Shown: one piece after another, positions 6,365 to 9,473 of the stretch | Position numbering within the stretch: position 1 is the stretch's first letter | Layout of the letters: every line of letters starts with the position of its first letter | Assembly (NCBI GenBank): GCA_964485635.1 | Contig: CAZAJS010000044.1 | Span: 1 to 9,473 of the forward strand | Direction: 5' to 3' | DNA: 9,473 nt | Source: CAZAJS01 sp964485635 | GTDB lineage: Bacteria > Pseudomonadota > Gammaproteobacteria > Francisellales > Francisellaceae | Notes under the pieces: generated by a model | Database searches by the model: none | What the model was told of the DNA's origin: nothing | What the model saw: the letters and a program-made list of their open reading frames with translations, nothing else | Position numbers and translations under genes: made by a program

Positions 6365-7678
6365 TTAATGATCTTTTAGCTTGGGTTTTAAAGTTTTGAC
6401 ATAAGCATTTTGACGTAATGAGCGCATCCATGCAGAAACAGCTTGAGGTGCTTTAGATTGTAGTAAAGCATTGGTGGCCTTTTGCTTTTCTATTGTATCT
6501 GTATTGTTATAATCTCTTGTCTTGGTATAGATGATCAGCATCCATTGATCATTTTGCTGAATAGGTTGACTAATTTGCCCTTGGTCTAATGATTTTAAAT
6601 GGGTTGCAATGTCATCTGGCAAATCTTTAAGACTCATCCAGCCTCGGTCTTTGACCTCAACAATGCGATGTTGTTTGTTGAATTGTTCAGCGAGTTGAGT
6701 TAAATCAATGTCATCATTAGCTAATTGTTGACGAATTTTATTTAATTTGTCTTGGGCTTGTTGGTCATCAATGATTGGTGAAGTTGGTACAATCACTTGC
6801 CAAAGATGATATTGTGTAATAATCGACTGCTGGTCTGGATCGGGTTTCGTTTTTAATAATTTAATAATCTGGACTTGATCATCAGTGGAGATTGGTTGAC
6901 TGATTTTCCCTGGATGAAGTTTGGTGATAATGCTTTGAGCTGGCTTAGGTAAGTCATCAAACTTTTCCCAGGTGTTTGTTTGCTCGGTGGTATTATTTGA
7001 GCCATATTTTTGTTGAGCTTGTTGAAAAGTTAGTTTGCCTTGTTGAAGACGATCGACAATTTGATCTGCTTGAGCTAAGACGTCTGCTTTTTCATGATCT
7101 GAATCCACTGGTAAATCAATGGATTGGATTTGATAAAGTGTTCGTTTAGGGGCAAGGTTTTGGTCGATATAGTTTTGGATTTCAGCTGGTGATAATTGAA
7201 TTTTGCTTGATAAAGCTTGCTGTTGGATTTGGTGAATCCGTAATTGATCTCGAATCGAGGATTTAAACTGCTCTAATGTAACACCCGCTCGTGTTAGTTG
7301 CATTTGTAATTGTGGTAAGCTGGCACGATTTTGTTGTAATAAATGATTCAGCATTTGTTGAACTTGAGCATCACTGATATGAATTTGTGCTTGATCGGCA
7401 ATTTGCAATGCTAATTTTTGATTAATCAATTGTTGTAAGACTTGACGTCTTAATTGTTGCGTATTTGTGGTATTTAAATTGCCTTGTAATTTCGCTAAAG
7501 CAACGGCTTGATCAAGGTCATTACTTGTGATGACTTGATCATTAGCAACGGCAATTGTTTGATCAATAACAGATGAAGATGTATCATTTTTTTGCGATGT
7601 ATCACTAGCATAAGCCATATTAGATGAGCTGATCATCAGGCTGGTGATGAGTATGCTTAAAATCAGTCGGTGCATCAT
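6365..7678 (-). CDS. surA: Periplasmic outer-membrane-protein chaperone SurA
   Basis: Periplasmic chaperone that delivers unfolded beta-barrel proteins, LptD among them, to the BAM complex. From ATG 7678 it has 437 aa (E. coli 428). Residues 1-24 look like a Sec signal peptide ending NMAYA, with cleavage before SDTS. The chaperone N-domain follows, beginning DQTIAVANDQVITSNDLDQA as in SurA, then parvulin-like domains at about 180-277 and 290-390 and a C-terminal helix. Both parvulin domains look degenerate: the HxxHIL-type motif reads YQIQSI in the first and HLWQVI in the second, and the late histidine is Gln or Met. The protein is rich in Gln. A TTG at 7702 would add eight residues including KKK, giving a better n-region, but has no ribosome-binding site, so the start is uncertain. 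Placement directly after lptD is classical. Confidence 0.92.
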   Translation of the reverse strand: MMHRLILSILITSLMISSSNMAYASDTSQKNDTSSSVIDQTIAVANDQVITSNDLDQAVALAKLQGNLNTTNTQQLRRQVLQQLINQKLALQIADQAQIHISDAQVQQMLNHLLQQNRASLPQLQMQLTRAGVTLEQFKSSIRDQLRIHQIQQQALSSKIQLSPAEIQNYIDQNLAPKRTLYQIQSIDLPVDSDHEKADVLAQADQIVDRLQQGKLTFQQAQQKYGSNNTTEQTNTWEKFDDLPKPAQSIITKLHPGKISQPISTDDQVQIIKLLKTKPDPDQQSIITQYHLWQVIVPTSPIIDDQQAQDKLNKIRQQLANDDIDLTQLAEQFNKQHRIVEVKDRGWMSLKDLPDDIATHLKSLDQGQISQPIQQNDQWMLIIYTKTRDYNNTDTIEKQKATNALLQSKAPQAVSAWMRSLRQNAYVKTLKPKLKDH

Positions 7679-7794
7679 ATTAGGGATCTTTTTTTTATTC
7701 AAATGACGTGGCTATTAGTATAAAACACTTGTGCCATAATGCGTATAGGGAGTTATTTGATCCTATCAAAAACCTAATGATGTATCAATGATAC
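7679..7794 (-). other. Intergenic region lptD-surA with two inverted repeats
   Basis: At 116 bases this is the longest non-coding stretch in the window. GTATCA-A-TGATAC at 7782-7794 is a perfect 6+6 palindrome directly beside the lptD stop. TTTGAT-CCT-ATCAAA at 7756-7770 is a second perfect 6+6 repeat with a 3-base loop. Neither has a GC-rich stem with a following T-run, so neither is a convincing intrinsic terminator; they could be protein-binding sites or weak RNA stems. The gap probably also holds a surA promoter. Confidence 0.4.
7742..7769 (-). promoter_or_regulatory. Candidate promoter for the surA operon
   Basis: The minus strand reads TTGATA (7769-7764, 5 of 6 to the -35 consensus), 16 bases, then TATACG (7747-7742, 4 of 6). 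The -35 overlaps the inverted repeat at 7756-7770, so a protein bound there would block it. A separate -10-like TATACT lies at 7722-7717 without a good -35. Either could drive surA onward; the evidence is weak in an AT-rich gap. Confidence 0.28.
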
Positions 7795-9473
7795 TTAAAA
7801 TAGGGCATCAGAGTCATAGCCACGAATGGTTTTTAATTTTTGGTTAACTCGCTGTCCGCCCATATTACCAAGGCCTTTTAGTTGGAATTGAATGGCAACC
7901 GAGTTGCTTAATGAGCCTGAAAATTTATTTGGTTGATTGGGGTCACTTGAGCTACCAATATGACGTTGAGCCACTAAACGAACTGCCCAGCTACAGCTAT
8001 CATAGCTAACACCGGCAAACATATTAGTGGTATGACCAAAATTAAAAGAATAGGTCCACAGGCCTGTAAGCCCCCAGTGAGGGGTAAGGCGCCATAATCC
8101 GGATAATGTTACACTTGAGCGACGTGGTGGGGCCATGCCTTGTTGTATTTGCTCTTGTGTTAACGCATTGTAATCGTTGCGCAAATCCGTATAGCTAGCA
8201 TTAAAAATATGCGCATTATCGGGTTTAAATTGCAATTGGTAGGATTGCCGATCGACATTTTGATTTTCTGGATTAACGGTGGCATTGATATCCAAATTCC
8301 AAGTTTGATTAATATGCCATGTTGCAAACCCGGCAATATTTGAAAAATTTGCATCATAGAAGGGGTCTGGGTGGTGATCTTGACATTTGCTGGCATTCCC
8401 CTGACACAATGAGACTTTTCGATCAGCAAAATAAGCCATTTGACCAATTCCGGCATCTAATAAATTATCACCAGTGTCTTGGTTTGTTACATGAGTCTCT
8501 AGGGCATAAGATAACTGGTTGGCATTATTGATTCGGTCAAATCCGCTAAAGCGGTTTGTTTCAAATAAACTTCGGTAAGAAAAGTTTGTTTGATTCGTAT
8601 CGAATAAAGGAATATTGCTTTGATCTTTATAAGGGATGTATGTGTAAAACAAACGGGGTTGTAATGTTTGATCATAAGTATTACCAAATGCATCAAAAAA
8701 GCGTTCAAAAGTTAATCCTGTATCAAGATTAACCATGGGTAAGTTTAAAAAAACATTTTGATTAGGAAAGTCTTGAACATCATTGTTCATGCTATCAAGA
8801 TGGTAGTAGCTTCCATAAATGGCAGCTGTAGGCTTGAAATAACCCCAGGGTTCACTGATATCGCCATTGAAAATAAAGCTTTTGATCACACGCTGCCCAT
8901 TGACTTGCCTTTTTCCATCGACAGGTGGTTTATAAAAATAGGTATACTGGTTATCAGATTTAATTTTAATGAGTCCATCCCATAGAGGGGTGCCTAAGTC
9001 TGCATTGAATTGCGGCAGTTTTTCATAAGGTCTATTTTGCAAGCGCAGTTTAGGGTCAATAGTTTTATATTGGAGCACTTGAGCATCCGCGTTAACATAA
9101 CGACTGTTGAAGTTAAGCTGACCTTGACGTTTGACATAACGTTTCGTCCCATTTTCTAAATTATCAGAGTCAAAATCTTCTAAAAAGTTTTTATCACTAA
9201 CATCTTGAAAAACAAGATTACTTGCCCAATGCTGACCATAGTCACCGTGAGAGTTTATTTCAAAGGCGTAACGGTTTGATTCGTGTGTTGTGCTGTCAAA
9301 TGGGACCCATGACCCCTCAATACTCCCTTGTTGATAAGGTAGTAAATAGCGAAAGTCACCTTCAAAAGCAGGACCCGCATGATTATACAAAACGGGGGTG
9401 ATCGTGGCATCATAATTAGGGGCGATATTCCAATAAAACGGCCATTTCACATAATAGCCAATATGGCCTTGAT
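7795..9473 (-). CDS. lptD: LPS-assembly outer-membrane protein LptD, C-terminal part (5' end outside window)
   Basis: Outer-membrane beta-barrel that, with lipoprotein LptE, inserts lipopolysaccharide into the outer leaflet. About 558 residues are visible and the frame is open to the window edge; the GTG at 9450 is internal. The segment FYWNIAPNYDATITP, followed by EGDFRYLLP, is the LptD hallmark at the start of the barrel. Alternating aromatic/polar strands then run to the C-terminus, with FDRINNANQLSYALETHV (8544-8491) and the late barrel strand SYDSCSWAVRLVAQRHI (8006-7956), also typical. The signal peptide, periplasmic domain and N-terminal cysteines are off the window. E. coli has adjacent cysteines near the C-terminus; here the pair reads Cys-Ser. 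A loop CQGNASKC (8406-8383) adds two cysteines. surA follows after a 116-base gap, the usual neighbour order. Confidence 0.95.
   Translation of the reverse strand, partial: QGHIGYYVKWPFYWNIAPNYDATITPVLYNHAGPAFEGDFRYLLPYQQGSIEGSWVPFDSTTHESNRYAFEINSHGDYGQHWASNLVFQDVSDKNFLEDFDSDNLENGTKRYVKRQGQLNFNSRYVNADAQVLQYKTIDPKLRLQNRPYEKLPQFNADLGTPLWDGLIKIKSDNQYTYFYKPPVDGKRQVNGQRVIKSFIFNGDISEPWGYFKPTAAIYGSYYHLDSMNNDVQDFPNQNVFLNLPMVNLDTGLTFERFFDAFGNTYDQTLQPRLFYTYIPYKDQSNIPLFDTNQTNFSYRSLFETNRFSGFDRINNANQLSYALETHVTNQDTGDNLLDAGIGQMAYFADRKVSLCQGNASKCQDHHPDPFYDANFSNIAGFATWHINQTWNLDINATVNPENQNVDRQSYQLQFKPDNAHIFNASYTDLRNDYNALTQEQIQQGMAPPRRSSVTLSGLWRLTPHWGLTGLWTYSFNFGHTTNMFAGVSYDSCSWAVRLVAQRHIGSSSDPNQPNKFSGSLSNSVAIQFQLKGLGNMGGQRVNQKLKTIRGYDSDALF

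Noticed and set aside
6363..6431. ATG giving rsmA 23 more residues
   Set aside because: The extension overlaps the surA C-terminus and precedes the normal RsmA beginning; ATG 6362 sits right after the surA stop.
7679..7702. TTG start for surA with a KKK-containing n-region
   Set aside because: TTG with no ribosome-binding site was ranked below ATG 7678, although the lysines would suit a signal peptide; it remains possible.

Overview
The window reads as ordinary chromosomal housekeeping DNA from an AT-rich Gram-negative gammaproteobacterium. LptD and SurA show that the cell has an outer membrane, and every recognisable protein resembles its gammaproteobacterial counterpart. The joined order lptD-surA-rsmA-apaH-aroQ-accB-accC-prmA, with low GC, suggests the Thiotrichales/Francisella side of the class. 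That placement rests on recalled gene order and was not checked. I see no mobile element, tRNA, rRNA, CRISPR array or prophage.

Layout. Bases 2-499 (+) hold the 3' half of tdh, threonine 3-dehydrogenase. It converges on lysO (534-1457, -), an L-lysine exporter with its own good extended -10 promoter placed over the 3' end of prmA. The rest of the window is on the minus strand. In transcription order it runs: 3' two thirds of lptD (7795 to the window edge), a 116-base gap, then surA, rsmA, apaH, aroQ, accB, accC and prmA packed with overlaps or gaps of 0-37 bases. The surA-to-prmA block therefore looks like one operon of seven genes, possibly also read through from lptD.

How the genes fit together. 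LptD and SurA serve outer-membrane assembly: SurA escorts barrel proteins, LptD among them, and LptD inserts LPS. RsmA (16S rRNA dimethylation) and PrmA (L11 trimethylation) modify the translation machinery. ApaH degrades diadenosine tetraphosphate. AroQ belongs to the shikimate pathway. AccB and AccC are the biotin carrier and biotin carboxylase of acetyl-CoA carboxylase, the first step of fatty-acid synthesis. In E. coli these genes lie in two separate clusters; here they are fused, without pdxA and apaG.

I found no undescribed system. The points most worth checking are: a SurA whose two parvulin domains both seem to lack the usual active-site histidines; an LptD with Cys-Ser where E. coli has the Cys-Cys pair, plus an extra two-cysteine loop; the fused operon; and the way gene junctions are built from stop/start overlaps and shared ribosome-binding sites. 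No stretch over 300 bases lacks a gene.
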